Part shown: positions 15,494-24,825 of the stretch, piece by piece
How the letters are laid out: each line of letters starts with the position of its first letter
How positions within the stretch are numbered: position 1 is the first letter of the stretch
From: an uncultured Lachnotalea sp.
Lineage (GTDB): Bacteria; Bacillota; Clostridia; Lachnospirales; Lachnospiraceae
DNA: 33,273 bases
NCBI GenBank assembly: GCA_948470255.1
Contig: CAOKOS010000027.1
Span: 1-33,273 of the forward strand
Direction of reading: 5' to 3'
Notes under the pieces: generated by a model
What the model saw: the letters and a program-made list of their open reading frames with translations, nothing else
Told to the model about the DNA's origin: nothing
Database searches by the model: none
Translations under genes and position numbers: made by a program

Positions 15494-16462
15494 ATGGGGA
15501 TAAGAATCATAGGAACCGGAAGTTATGTGCCGGATCAAATACTTACAAATCAGGCTCTGGAACAGATGGTGGAAACAAGCGATGCATGGATCCGGGAGAG
15601 GACAGGGATCGGGAGCCGCCGGATTACAAAGGCAGGTACCACGGATATGGCTGTGAAAGCAGCAAAATGTGCCGTGGAACAAGCTGGGGTTTTGCCGGAG
15701 GAGCTGGGCTTGATCATAGTCGGTACGTCTACGGGGGACTGTCTCTTTCCTGGCACAGCCTGTGAAGTGCAGGCGGCCATAGGCGCAAAAGAGGCAGCGT
15801 GCTTTGACTTGAGCGCAGCTTGTTCAGGGTTTTTATTTTCTCTGAATACGGCGTGTACGTACCTGAAATCAGGGGAATATAAAACGGCTTTGGTGGTCGG
15901 GGCAGATACGCTTTCAAAAACTGTGGATTGGAAGGACAGGGGCACCTGCATCCTGTTTGGGGACGGGGCCGGGGCGGCAGTGATCCGGTGGGAGGATTCT
16001 TCAGGCGGTATAGGGCCATTTATTATGAAGGCGGACGGCAGCAGGGGAGAATGTCTACGGTGCAGCGCCATGCCTTTGAGGAACCCGTTTTTGGATAAAG
16101 AGGAAGATGTTTTTGGGTATATGACCATGAATGGGCAGGAGGTCTTCCGGTTTGCCGTAAAGACAGTGCCGGAAGTGTTGGAGGCTGTTTTGGAAAAAGC
16201 CGGAGTCTTGGCGGGAGATATTCAGTATTTTATCCTCCACCAGGCCAATGAGCGGATTATTTCGTCGGTGGCAAAACGGATTAGGCAGCCTGTTTCCAAG
16301 TTCCCTATGAATCTGGAACATTATGGAAATACTTCCGGCGCCAGCATCCCAATCCTTCTGGATGAACTGAACCGGCAGGGGAAGTTTAACCGGGGAGATA
16401 AAATCCTGCTGGCAGGATTTGGCGCGGGACTCACCTGGGGGGCCACGTTTCTGCAGTGGTAG
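15494..16462 (+). CDS. fabH: beta-ketoacyl-ACP synthase III
   Basis: A 322-residue enzyme that starts fatty acid synthesis by condensing an acyl-CoA with malonyl-ACP. The catalytic triad is intact: C110 in SAACSGF, H249 in ILHQANERI and N279 in YGNTSGAS. The N-terminus GIRIIGTGSYVPD and DAWIRERTGI are typical. It is the first gene of the operon, behind the promoter and palindrome at 15419-15472. A 90-base spacer to acpP follows. Confidence 0.95.
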   Translation: MGIRIIGTGSYVPDQILTNQALEQMVETSDAWIRERTGIGSRRITKAGTTDMAVKAAKCAVEQAGVLPEELGLIIVGTSTGDCLFPGTACEVQAAIGAKEAACFDLSAACSGFLFSLNTACTYLKSGEYKTALVVGADTLSKTVDWKDRGTCILFGDGAGAAVIRWEDSSGGIGPFIMKADGSRGECLRCSAMPLRNPFLDKEEDVFGYMTMNGQEVFRFAVKTVPEVLEAVLEKAGVLAGDIQYFILHQANERIISSVAKRIRQPVSKFPMNLEHYGNTSGASIPILLDELNRQGKFNRGDKILLAGFGAGLTWGATFLQW

Positions 16463-16552
16463 GGGCCTGGGAAAAAGGATAGGCAGCAAGTATAAAGAAG
16501 CCCAAAAGGGCTGCTATACATATAAATTTAAAAATTAAAGGAGATCAGACAT
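16463..16552 (+). promoter_or_regulatory. fabH-acpP spacer with hairpin
   Basis: This spacer is the longest gap inside the fab operon. It contains GCAGC...GCTGC enclosing AGCCC-AAAA-GGGCT, a stable nested hairpin at about 16480-16512, then an A+T-rich stretch and AAAGGAG before acpP. There is no T run directly after the stem, so it is more likely a processing or stability element that separates acpP expression from fabH than a terminator. Confidence 0.4.
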
Positions 16553-16786
16553 ATGCTTGAGAAAATGAAAGAGATTATTGGGGAACAGCTGAATGTGGAG
16601 GCGGAAGCTATTACGGAGGCAACTTCTTTTAAGGAGGATTTGGGGGCGGATTCCCTGGATTTATTTGAGCTGGTGATGGCGCTTGAGGAAGAGTTTGACG
16701 TGGAGATTCCTTCGGAAGATTTGGAAAGCCTGACTACCGTGGGAGCGGTGATGGAGTATCTTAGCGGAAAGGGAGCGGAAGCATGA
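16553..16786 (+). CDS. acpP: acyl carrier protein
   Basis: A 77-residue acidic carrier protein that holds growing acyl chains on a phosphopantetheine arm. The attachment serine lies in [18 protein letters not shown], the standard motif. Length and acidic character are typical. AAAGGAG precedes the ATG, and its stop overlaps the fabK ATG. Confidence 0.96.
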   Translation: MLEKMKEIIGEQLNVEAEAITEATSFKEDLGADSLDLFELVMALEEEFDVEIPSEDLESLTTVGAVMEYLSGKGAEA

Positions 16787-17757
16787 AAACAAGGATCACA
16801 GAATGTCTTGGCATCAAGTATCCCATTATCCAGGGAGGCATGGCCTGGGTGGCGGAGCATAACCTGGCGGCTGCCGTATCAAAAGCCGGGGGCCTCGGGT
16901 TAATTGGGGCAGCCAATGCTCCGGCGGAATGGGTGCGAGAGGAAATCCGAAAGGTAAAAGAAATGACAGAAAAGCCTTTTGGAGTCAATGTCATGCTTTT
17001 AAGCCCTTATGCCGAAGAGGTGGCGAAAGTCATTGCCGAAGAAGGAGTGAAGGTGGTGACAACGGGAGCAGGAAATCCGGAGAAATACCTGCCCATGTGG
17101 AAAGAAGCCGGAATCAAAGTGATTCCTGTGGTGGCTTCGGTGGCCCTTGCAAAGCGTATGGAACGGAGCGGGGCGGATGCCGTGGTGGCGGAAGGCTGTG
17201 AATCGGGCGGGCACATTGGAGAGCTGACCACTATGACCCTTGTCCCCCAGGTGGCAGATGCGGTGGAAATTCCCGTTATCGGCGCAGGGGGCATTGGAGA
17301 CGGAAGGGGAATGGCAGCCATGTTTATGCTGGGGGCGGAAGCCGTGCAGATTGGAACACGGTTTGTGGTGGCCCATGAGTCCATTGTCCATGAAAATTAT
17401 AAGAAAAAGATTCTTTCGGCAAAAGACATTGACAGTGTTGTGACAGGGAGGGCCACAGGCCATCCGGTGCGGACAGTACGGAATAAAGTCACACGGGAAT
17501 ATCTGAAGCTGGAGAAGGAAGGGGCTTCTTTTGAGGAGCTGGAAAATCTCACCATAGGCGGCTTGAGAAAGGCAGTGGTGGACGGAGATGTGGACAGAGG
17601 AAGTGTAATGGCAGGGCAGATTGCAGGACTCATCCATAAAGAACAATCCTGCAGGGAGATCATAGAGGAACTGATGGCGGAGACAACGGCTCTTTTTGCC
17701 GGAATGGGAAACTCTTATGGAGATCCCCAATCCGGGAAAAAGTCCTTTGAGGGATAA
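16783..17757 (+). CDS. fabK: enoyl-ACP reductase II (FMN-dependent)
   Basis: A 324-residue flavoprotein of the nitronate monooxygenase/FabK fold that reduces the enoyl-ACP double bond, closing each elongation cycle. Visible features are [30 protein letters not shown] at the N-terminal FMN site, the catalytic-region [12 protein letters not shown], the phosphate loop [11 protein letters not shown] and a C-terminal LIHKEQSC segment. The match to FabK, and its place after acpP, make the call firm. No FabI-type reductase is in the operon, so intrinsic triclosan tolerance would be expected of this step. Confidence 0.94.
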   Translation: MKTRITECLGIKYPIIQGGMAWVAEHNLAAAVSKAGGLGLIGAANAPAEWVREEIRKVKEMTEKPFGVNVMLLSPYAEEVAKVIAEEGVKVVTTGAGNPEKYLPMWKEAGIKVIPVVASVALAKRMERSGADAVVAEGCESGGHIGELTTMTLVPQVADAVEIPVIGAGGIGDGRGMAAMFMLGAEAVQIGTRFVVAHESIVHENYKKKILSAKDIDSVVTGRATGHPVRTVRNKVTREYLKLEKEGASFEELENLTIGGLRKAVVDGDVDRGSVMAGQIAGLIHKEQSCREIIEELMAETTALFAGMGNSYGDPQSGKKSFEG

Positions 17758-17762
17758 ATCAC

Positions 17763-18710
17763 ATGGGTAAAACGGCTTACATCTTTCCCGGCCAGGGGGC
17801 GCAAAAGCCAGGAATGGGAAAAGATTTTTATGAAAACAGCGAGGTATCAAGAAGGGTTTTTGACCAGGCATCCGGGCTTTTGGGAATTGACATGAAGGCT
17901 CTTTGTTTTGAAGAAAATGAAAAATTGAACATGACGGAATATACCCAGGCGGCCATGGTGACCACCAGCCTTGCCATGATGGCGGAGATTGAAAGGCGGT
18001 GGGAGTCGGGAGAGAAAAGGATGCGGAGGCCGGATGTGACGGCAGGCTTAAGCCTGGGGGAATATTGCGCCATGGCGGCGGCAGGAGCCATGGAGGTCTT
18101 TGATGCGGTTACGCTGGTGCGGAAACGGGGGATTTTCATGGAGGAAGCTGTCCCGGCGGGAGAAGGGGCCATGGCGGCTGTCCTTGCTATGAAAGGGGAA
18201 GATGTGGAGGCTGTGATTTCTTCCATACCGGATGTGTGGATTGCCAATTATAATTGTCCCGGCCAGATTGTGATCTCAGGCCGGACGGAGGCTGTGGAAG
18301 AGGCATGTAAGGAGCTTCTGGCAGCAGGGGCAAGGAGGGCGGTGCGGCTTTTGGTGAGCGGGCCATTCCATTCTCCTCTGCTTTTAAAAGCGGGGGAACG
18401 GCTTTCAGAGCAGCTTGAGCCTGTGCGGTTTAAGACGCCGGAGATTCCATATGTGGCCAATGTAAATGGAGAATATGTATACGGCACGGAAGGGATCAAG
18501 GGATTGTTGAAAAAGCAGGTGTATTCCCCTGTCAGATGGCAGCAGAGCGTGGAAGCCATGGCTGCCGGTGGAGTAGACACTTTTGTGGAGGTGGGTCCGG
18601 GAAGGACACTGACTTCTTTTGTAAAAAAAATCGTAAAAGGCGCGGTCCTCATCAATGTGGAAACGTGGGAGGATCTTAAAAAGCTGGAAGAAGGAGATCG
18701 TCATGAGTGA
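17763..18710 (+). CDS. fabD: malonyl-CoA:ACP transacylase
   Basis: A 315-residue acyltransferase that loads malonate from CoA to the carrier protein. S97 in GLSLGEYCA is the nucleophile and H203 in SGPFHSPLL its partner; [13 protein letters not shown] at the N-terminus forms the oxyanion site. Five bases separate it from fabK, and its end overlaps fabG by eight bases. Confidence 0.95.
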   Translation: MGKTAYIFPGQGAQKPGMGKDFYENSEVSRRVFDQASGLLGIDMKALCFEENEKLNMTEYTQAAMVTTSLAMMAEIERRWESGEKRMRRPDVTAGLSLGEYCAMAAAGAMEVFDAVTLVRKRGIFMEEAVPAGEGAMAAVLAMKGEDVEAVISSIPDVWIANYNCPGQIVISGRTEAVEEACKELLAAGARRAVRLLVSGPFHSPLLLKAGERLSEQLEPVRFKTPEIPYVANVNGEYVYGTEGIKGLLKKQVYSPVRWQQSVEAMAAGGVDTFVEVGPGRTLTSFVKKIVKGAVLINVETWEDLKKLEEGDRHE

Positions 18711-19440
18711 ACGGGTGGCAGTGGTGACAGGCGCGTCCAGGGGAATCGGCAGGGCCATTGCCCTTAAGCTGGCTGAAGACGGAAATACGGTGATTGTCAA
18801 TTACAACGGCTCCAGGGAAAAGGCTGAGGCGGTGGTTTCAGAGATTCAGGCGGCGGGAGGCCGGGCGGAGGCTGTAGGCTGTGATGTGTCGGATTTTAAC
18901 GGGGCAGAAGAGTTTTTAAAGACAGTGATAAAAAAATACGGCAGGATAGATATCCTTGTCAACAATGCGGGGATTACCAGGGACGGGCTTTTGATGAAAA
19001 TGCCGGAGGAAGAGTTTGACGAAGTTTTAAGGATTAACCTCAAAGGAGTATTCAACTGTATCCGCCACGTATCCAGGCAGATGCTGAAGCAGCGGGGCGG
19101 ACGGATCATAAATATATCTTCCATATCAGGTGTCATGGGAAATGCGGGCCAGGCAAATTATTGTGCTTCCAAGGCTGGGGTTATCGGCCTTACGAAATCG
19201 GCAGCCAGGGAGCTTGCTTCCAGGGGGATTACAGTAAACGCCATCGCTCCCGGTTTTATTGATACGGAAATGACTCAGGCGCTTTCTGGCCAGGTGAAGG
19301 AACATGCATCAGCACAGATTCCCTTTGGTCATTTTGGAAAAGCCGAAGATGTGGCGGCGGCGGCGGCATTTTTTGCGTCGGAACAGGCGGGATATATAAC
19401 TGGCCAAGTGCTTTGTGTGGATGGCGGGATGGCAATGTAA
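18703..19440 (+). CDS. fabG: 3-oxoacyl-ACP reductase
   Basis: A 245-residue short-chain dehydrogenase that reduces 3-ketoacyl-ACP with [17 protein letters not shown] binds the cofactor, [11 protein letters not shown] is conserved, and the catalytic pair is Y153 and K157 in NYCASKAG. The frame is open to 18655, but GAAGGAG before the ATG at 18703 and the [12 protein letters not shown]-terminus decide the start. Confidence 0.95.
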   Translation: MSERVAVVTGASRGIGRAIALKLAEDGNTVIVNYNGSREKAEAVVSEIQAAGGRAEAVGCDVSDFNGAEEFLKTVIKKYGRIDILVNNAGITRDGLLMKMPEEEFDEVLRINLKGVFNCIRHVSRQMLKQRGGRIINISSISGVMGNAGQANYCASKAGVIGLTKSAARELASRGITVNAIAPGFIDTEMTQALSGQVKEHASAQIPFGHFGKAEDVAAAAAFFASEQAGYITGQVLCVDGGMAM

Positions 19441-19478
19441 GAAATGGGAATGTGAGGAAGGGAAACAGGAGGACGGCG

Positions 19479-20717
19479 ATGAATCGGCGAGTGGTCGTAA
19501 CTGGACTGGGGGCCGTTACCCCCATTGGAAATACGGTGGATGAATTTTGGAATGGAATACGAAACGGTCAGGTGGGCATCGGGGAAATCACCCGGTTTGA
19601 TACGTCTGACTTTAAGATAAAACTGGCGGCAGAGGTGAAAGGGTTTTCTGCCAAGGAACGGATGGATGTGAAGGCGGCCAGGAGGATGGAGCTGTTCAGC
19701 CAGTATGCGGTGGCGGCTGCAAAAGAGGCCCTGGAAGATTCCGGGCTTGAGATGGAAAAAGAAGATGCGTTTCGCGTAGGCGTCAGTATTGGTTCCGGCA
19801 TCGGGAGCCTTCAGGCCATGGAGAGAGAGCATGGGAAAATGATGGAGAAAGGGCCGGGCCGGGTGAATCCGCTGTTTGTGCCGTTGATGATTTCCAATAT
19901 GGCAGCCGGGAATGTGGGAATCCAGCTTGGGTTTAAAGGAAAAAATATCAATGTGGTGACAGCCTGTGCCACAGGGACCCATTCTATCGGGGAAGCATAC
20001 AGGACTATCCAGTATGGGGATGCCGACGTGATGGCAGCCGGCGGCACGGAGGCCAGTATTACCCCCATTGGGGTGGCCGGTTTTTCCGCGCTGACTGCTC
20101 TCAGCGAATCGACAGACCCCAGGCGCGCTTCCATTCCCTTTGATAAAGAGAGGAACGGCTTTGTCATGGGGGAGGGGGCCGGCGTGGTGATTTTGGAAGA
20201 GCTGGAACATGCCAAAGCCAGAAACGCCCGTATTTACGCGGAGGTGGCCGGTTATGGGGCCACCTGTGACGCTTACCACATTACTTCCCCTGCGGAAGAC
20301 GGAAGCGGGGCGGCAAGAGCCATGGGCGAAGCCATGAGAGACGGTGGAATCCGCCCGGAAGAGGTGACATATATCAACGCCCATGGAACAGGAACCCATC
20401 ACAATGATCTATTCGAGACGAGGGCCATTAAGCTTGCTTTTGGAGCGGCGGCGGACCATGTAAAGATTAATTCCACAAAATCAATGATCGGCCATCTCCT
20501 GGGCGCGGCAGGAGGCGTGGAGTTTATCACCTGTGTAAAGTCCATCCAGGAAGGGTATATCCATCCGACGGTGGGGCTTCTAGTTCCGGATGAGGAGTGT
20601 GATCTGGACTATACGGCGGGAACGGGGGTTTCTATGGAGGTTTGCTGCGCCATGAGTAATTCTCTGGGATTTGGCGGCCACAATAGTTCGATTCTGGTGA
20701 AACGGTATGAAGGCTGA
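19479..20717 (+). CDS. fabF: beta-ketoacyl-ACP synthase II
   Basis: A 412-residue condensing enzyme for chain elongation. The Cys-His-His triad is C163 in TACATGTHS, H302 in NAHGTGTHHND and H339 in GHLLGAAGG. The segment NAHGTGTHHND differs slightly from the common NAHGTSTPxND. The frame is open to 19413, but AGGAGG lies directly before the ATG at 19479, and MNRRVVVTGLGAVTPIG is the family N-terminus. Confidence 0.95.
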   Translation: MNRRVVVTGLGAVTPIGNTVDEFWNGIRNGQVGIGEITRFDTSDFKIKLAAEVKGFSAKERMDVKAARRMELFSQYAVAAAKEALEDSGLEMEKEDAFRVGVSIGSGIGSLQAMEREHGKMMEKGPGRVNPLFVPLMISNMAAGNVGIQLGFKGKNINVVTACATGTHSIGEAYRTIQYGDADVMAAGGTEASITPIGVAGFSALTALSESTDPRRASIPFDKERNGFVMGEGAGVVILEELEHAKARNARIYAEVAGYGATCDAYHITSPAEDGSGAARAMGEAMRDGGIRPEEVTYINAHGTGTHHNDLFETRAIKLAFGAAADHVKINSTKSMIGHLLGAAGGVEFITCVKSIQEGYIHPTVGLLVPDEECDLDYTAGTGVSMEVCCAMSNSLGFGGHNSSILVKRYEG

Positions 20718-20728
20718 GGAGAAAGCGC

Positions 20729-21238
20729 ATGGAATTTGAAAAAATTATAAAACTGGTGGAAGCAGTATCCGCTTCGGGTCTGACGGCATTTGAAATGGAA
20801 GAAAATGGGATGAGGATTTTGATGCAGTCGGCGCCTGTGCCGGCAAAGGCGGCAGTGACCTCGCCGGCAGGTGATTTATTGATGGCAGAACCAAAGACAG
20901 TATCAGCGGAAAGGGCTGTAATGTCTGTGGAAAAAGCGGACAGAGGGCCGGGGGCTTTGGAGGCACAGCCCGGGGTTTCCGATGTTTTTTCGGAAGAACA
21001 GATCGTAAAGGCCCCTTTGGTAGGCACTTTTTATGCGGCGCCTTCCGAGGAAGCGGAACCTTTCGTGAAAATCGGAGATAGGGTGAAAAAAGGGCAGGCG
21101 CTTGGCATTATAGAGGCCATGAAGCTGATGAATGAGATTGAAAGTGAATATGACGGTATAGTGGAGGCTGTGCTGATTTCCAATGAGCAGGTGGTGGAAT
21201 ACGGCCAGCCCTTATTCAGAATCCGTCGGAAAGGGTGA
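20729..21238 (+). CDS. accB: biotin carboxyl carrier protein of acetyl-CoA carboxylase
   Basis: A 169-residue carrier protein. The biotin site is K132 in IIEAMKLMNE, within a C-terminal lipoyl-type domain that also holds the APLVGTFYAAPSEEAEPFVK thumb typical of bacterial BCCP. A flexible Ala/Val/Pro-rich linker (about residues 35-90) joins it to the short N-terminal part. GAGGAG lies upstream. The biotin ligase gene is not in the window. Confidence 0.94.
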   Translation: MEFEKIIKLVEAVSASGLTAFEMEENGMRILMQSAPVPAKAAVTSPAGDLLMAEPKTVSAERAVMSVEKADRGPGALEAQPGVSDVFSEEQIVKAPLVGTFYAAPSEEAEPFVKIGDRVKKGQALGIIEAMKLMNEIESEYDGIVEAVLISNEQVVEYGQPLFRIRRKG

Positions 21239-21243
21239 AAACC

Positions 21244-21666
21244 ATGTTGGGAATAAAAGAAATTGAGGAGATCATTCCCCACCGCCATCCGTTTCTGCTG
21301 GTGGACTGTATCGAGGAGCTGGAGCCGGGTATCCGGGCAGTGGGATATAAGTGTGTCACCTTCCATGAGGACTTTTTCCGGGGGCATTTTCCGCAGGAAC
21401 CAGTCATGCCGGGGGTCCTGATCATAGAAGCGCTGGCCCAGGTGGGGGCGGTTGCCGTTTTAAGCCTGGAGGAGAATAAGGGGAAGACAGCATACTTTGG
21501 AGCTATCAATAACGCACGGTTCCGAAAGAAAGTATGCCCCGGCCATAAGCTCCGCCTGGAATGTGAGATCATTAAGGGAAAAGGGCCGGTAGGTATAGGA
21601 AAGGCAGTTGCGTCTGTGGGGGATGAAATCGCCGTGACGGCGGAACTGACATTTGTGACAGGCTGA
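21244..21666 (+). CDS. fabZ: 3-hydroxyacyl-ACP dehydratase
   Basis: About 140 residues, hot-dog fold. The catalytic His lies in IPHRHPFLLVD and the Glu in FRGHFPQEPVMPGVLIIEALAQ. It removes water from 3-hydroxyacyl-ACP. The ATG at 21244 gives the usual MLGIKEIEEIIPHR start; a GTG at 21235 overlaps the accB stop and is an alternative. There is no FabA- or FabM-like gene in the operon, so the origin of any unsaturated chains is not explained here. Confidence 0.94.
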   Translation: MLGIKEIEEIIPHRHPFLLVDCIEELEPGIRAVGYKCVTFHEDFFRGHFPQEPVMPGVLIIEALAQVGAVAVLSLEENKGKTAYFGAINNARFRKKVCPGHKLRLECEIIKGKGPVGIGKAVASVGDEIAVTAELTFVTG

Positions 21667-21679
21667 TGGGAGGCGCGGG

Positions 21680-23008
21680 ATGTTTAATAAGCTTTTAATC
21701 GCCAACCGTGGAGAAATCGCAGTACGGATTATCCGCGCCTGCCGGGAAATGGGAATCCCGACGGTGGCTGTTTACTCGGAAGCCGACAGTGAATCCCTCC
21801 ATACGCTGTTGGCAGATGAGGCCATCTGTATCGGCCCCGCAAAATCCCAGGACAGTTATCTGAATATGGAGAGGATTTTATCAGCGGCCGTGGCCATGGG
21901 GGCGGACGCCATTCACCCCGGTTTTGGATTTCTTTCGGAGAATTCCCGGTTTGCGGAGCTTTGTGGCATCTGCGGTATTAAATTTGTGGGGCCGGACAGT
22001 GGTGTTATTGCTAGCATGGGTAATAAAGCAGAAGCAAGAAAGACCATGATAAAAGCGGGGATTCCCGTAGTCCCGGGCGGAATGGAACCGGTACGCACTC
22101 TTTCGGAAGCCAGGGAAGCGGCAGAAGAAACAGGATATCCGGTGATGATAAAGGCAGCCCTGGGCGGCGGCGGGAAAGGCATGAGGGTTGCCAGGGATGA
22201 GGAAGAGCTGGAAGCAGGGTTTTTGAATGCCCAGAGAGAGGCGCTGAAAGGGTTTTCTGACGATACCATGTATGTCGAGCGGTATGTGGAGAATCCCAGG
22301 CACATTGAGTTTCAGATTCTGGCCGATGAGTTTGGAAACGTCATCCACCTGGGAGAACGGGATTGTTCTGTCCAGCGGAATCATCAGAAGCTGATTGAGG
22401 AAGCGCCGTCGGCAGCCATTTCGGACGCGCTGAGAAAGGAAATGGGGGAGACAGCGGTACGGGCAGCCAGAGCCGCCGGATACAAAAATGCCGGGACCAT
22501 AGAGTTTCTCCTGGATAAGGATGACCGCTATTATTTTATTGAAATGAATACGCGGATTCAGGTGGAACATCCCATCACAGAAGCAGTGACAGGGATTGAC
22601 CTGATTAAAGCCCAGATTCAGATTGCAGCGGGGAAGCGGCTTTCCCTTACCCAGGATGAGGTGGAGATTTCAGGCCATGCCATCGAGTGCAGAATTAATG
22701 CGAAAATGGCCGGAAAAGTGACAAACCTCCTGGCGCCCGGCGGTAAGGGGATTCGTGTGGATTCGGCCATGTATAACGGCTGCCAGGTGCCGCCCTGGTA
22801 TGATGCCATGCTTTTAAAGCTGGTGGTACATGGAGAGGACAGGGAAGAAGCAGTTAAAAAAATGCAGTGTGCCCTGGGAGAGCTTGTGATCGAAGGCGTA
22901 GAGACAAACCTGGATGACCAGTATGAGATTTTTACTCACCCTGTTTACCAGTCAGGCCCTGTAGATACAGGCTTTATGGAGAAATATTTTAGTTTCGTGA
23001 GAAAGTGA
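21680..23008 (+). CDS. accC: biotin carboxylase subunit of acetyl-CoA carboxylase
   Basis: A 442-residue ATP-grasp enzyme that carboxylates the biotin on AccB. FNKLLIANRGEIAVRIIRA opens the biotin carboxylase N-domain, ALGGGGKGMR is the glycine-rich ATP loop, RDCSVQRNHQKLIEEAPS and EMNTRIQVEHPITE form the active site. Length is normal for bacterial AccC. GGGAGGCGCGGG precedes the ATG. Confidence 0.95.
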   Translation: MFNKLLIANRGEIAVRIIRACREMGIPTVAVYSEADSESLHTLLADEAICIGPAKSQDSYLNMERILSAAVAMGADAIHPGFGFLSENSRFAELCGICGIKFVGPDSGVIASMGNKAEARKTMIKAGIPVVPGGMEPVRTLSEAREAAEETGYPVMIKAALGGGGKGMRVARDEEELEAGFLNAQREALKGFSDDTMYVERYVENPRHIEFQILADEFGNVIHLGERDCSVQRNHQKLIEEAPSAAISDALRKEMGETAVRAARAAGYKNAGTIEFLLDKDDRYYFIEMNTRIQVEHPITEAVTGIDLIKAQIQIAAGKRLSLTQDEVEISGHAIECRINAKMAGKVTNLLAPGGKGIRVDSAMYNGCQVPPWYDAMLLKLVVHGEDREEAVKKMQCALGELVIEGVETNLDDQYEIFTHPVYQSGPVDTGFMEKYFSFVRK

Positions 23009-23030
23009 TTCACTTCTATAGAAAGGTTTC

Positions 23031-24758
23031 ATGGAAATTATGGGAAGACTATTCAAAAAAACCCCTTCCAATTCTTATATTAAAACAGAAACAAGGGGGG
23101 CGAAAAAACCTCTGCGGCCGGAGGTTCCCCAGGGAATGTGGCGCAAATGTAATAAATGCAGCGCTCCGATTTTTTCGGAGGACGTGAAAGCCGGTTATTA
23201 TATTTGTCCCAAATGCGGAGGGTATTTCCGCATCCATGCCCGGAGAAGGATTGAGATGCTGGCAGATGAGGGGAGCTTTGAGGAATGGGATACGGGGCTT
23301 TCCACTTCCAATCCCCTTGGGCTTTCGGGATACCCCAAAAAGCTGGCGGAGCTGAAAGAGAAAACAGGGCTGGATGAGGCCGTGGTCACAGGAAAGATAT
23401 CCATGGGCGGGTATGCGACGGTCATTGGAGTCATGGACGGGCGGTTTATTATGGGAAGCATGGGACATAATGTGGGAGAAAAAATCACCAGGGCGGTGGA
23501 ACGGGCCACAGACCTTAAGCTCCCTGTTATTTTATTTTGTTGTTCCGGCGGGGCCAGGATGCAGGAAGGGATTGTTTCCCTGATGCAGATGGCGAAGACG
23601 GCGGCAGCCATAAAACGCCATGGCAGCGCAGGGCTGCTTTTCATATCTGTGCTGACAGACCCTACCACTGGAGGCGTGACAGCCAGCTTTGCCATGCTTG
23701 GGGATATTATTTTGGCGGAGCCGGGAGCGTTAATTGGTTTCGCAGGCCCCAGGGTCATTGAGCAGACCATCGGACAGAAACTTCCAGAAGGGTTCCAGAG
23801 GGCGGAGTTTCTGGTGGAACATGGATTTGTGGATGCTATTTTACGGAGAGAGGAATCAAAAAGTGTCCTGACAAAGCTTCTCGCACTGCATGAGCTGAAG
23901 AAAAAGGAATCTGACAGAGTAGAAGGCGCTGTGAAGTGGGCAGGAGACGGAAAAGAGGAAATTCCAGGAGTAGAAGGAATTTCTGCCTGGGAAAGGGTGA
24001 AACTTTCCAGAAAACAGGGGAGGCTGACGGGGTTAGACTATATCAATGGAATTTTTGAAGAATTCACAGAGTTCCATGGAGACAGGGCGTACGGTGACGA
24101 CAGAGCCATTGTGGGAGGGATTGCATATTTCAAAGGACGTCCGGTGACAGTGATTGCCCAGCAAAAGGGGCGGAATACCAGGGAAAATATTGAACGGAAT
24201 TTTTCCATGCCGTCGCCGGAAGGGTACAGAAAGGCCCTCCGCCTTATGAAGCAGGCGGAAAAGTTTGGCCGCCCGGTATTCTGTTTTGTGGATACTCCCG
24301 GGGCCTTTTGCGGGATGGAGGCGGAAGAACGGGGACAGGGGGAAGCCATTGCAAAAAACCTGTTTGAGCTTTCTGCGCTGAAAGTTCCTATACTTTCCGT
24401 TGTAATAGGAGAAGGAGGCAGCGGAGGCGCCCTGGCCCTGGCTGTGGCAGATGAAGTCTGGATGATGGAAAATGCTATTTATTCCGTACTTTCGCCGGAG
24501 GGTTTCGCTTCTATTCTCTGGAAGGACAGCAAAAGAGCCCAGGAGGCGTCGGAAGTTATGCAGATTACAGCGGAAGACTTGAAGCGGCTGGGAATCATCG
24601 AGAGGATAATCCCGGAACAGGAACCGGCGGGAAAGAAAAATGCAAAAGAACTGTATGGAATTATGGCGGAGGGATTTGAAGAGTTTTTGGGGCGGTTTGG
24701 GAATTTAAGCGGGGAAGAATTAACCGCCCGCAGATATGGACGGTTCCGGAGGATGTAG
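23031..24758 (+). CDS. accDA: fused acetyl-CoA carboxylase carboxyltransferase, beta-alpha
   Basis: A 575-residue single chain joining both carboxyltransferase subunits. Residues about 1-285 are AccD: a zinc ribbon (CNKC ... CPKC, near residues 40-65), then [16 protein letters not shown] and [11 protein letters not shown] linker of about 35 charged residues follows. Residues about 320-575 are Acc[46 protein letters not shown] and [19 protein letters not shown]. No frameshift was found at the junction, so the fusion is real. AAAGG lies upstream of the ATG; the ATG at 23040 is a possible alternative. Confidence 0.93.
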   Translation: MEIMGRLFKKTPSNSYIKTETRGAKKPLRPEVPQGMWRKCNKCSAPIFSEDVKAGYYICPKCGGYFRIHARRRIEMLADEGSFEEWDTGLSTSNPLGLSGYPKKLAELKEKTGLDEAVVTGKISMGGYATVIGVMDGRFIMGSMGHNVGEKITRAVERATDLKLPVILFCCSGGARMQEGIVSLMQMAKTAAAIKRHGSAGLLFISVLTDPTTGGVTASFAMLGDIILAEPGALIGFAGPRVIEQTIGQKLPEGFQRAEFLVEHGFVDAILRREESKSVLTKLLALHELKKKESDRVEGAVKWAGDGKEEIPGVEGISAWERVKLSRKQGRLTGLDYINGIFEEFTEFHGDRAYGDDRAIVGGIAYFKGRPVTVIAQQKGRNTRENIERNFSMPSPEGYRKALRLMKQAEKFGRPVFCFVDTPGAFCGMEAEERGQGEAIAKNLFELSALKVPILSVVIGEGGSGGALALAVADEVWMMENAIYSVLSPEGFASILWKDSKRAQEASEVMQITAEDLKRLGIIERIIPEQEPAGKKNAKELYGIMAEGFEEFLGRFGNLSGEELTARRYGRFRRM

Positions 24759-24825
24759 AAAAGCAGACGCCATTGCCGCTCCGGGGTGTACAAGTGGGAA
24801 CGGCTGTGGACGAGAAAGGATGGAG

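Noticed and set aside
16999-17871. A 290-codon minus-strand frame opposite fabK
   Set aside because: Antisense shadow of fabK and the start of fabD. It has no domain I recognise and no ribosome site.
19329-20402. A 357-codon open frame on the minus strand opposite fabG/fabF
   Set aside because: It is fully antisense to fabF, whose triad and motifs are intact. It has no ribosome site and a composition (many His, Cys, Pro) typical of a shadow frame.
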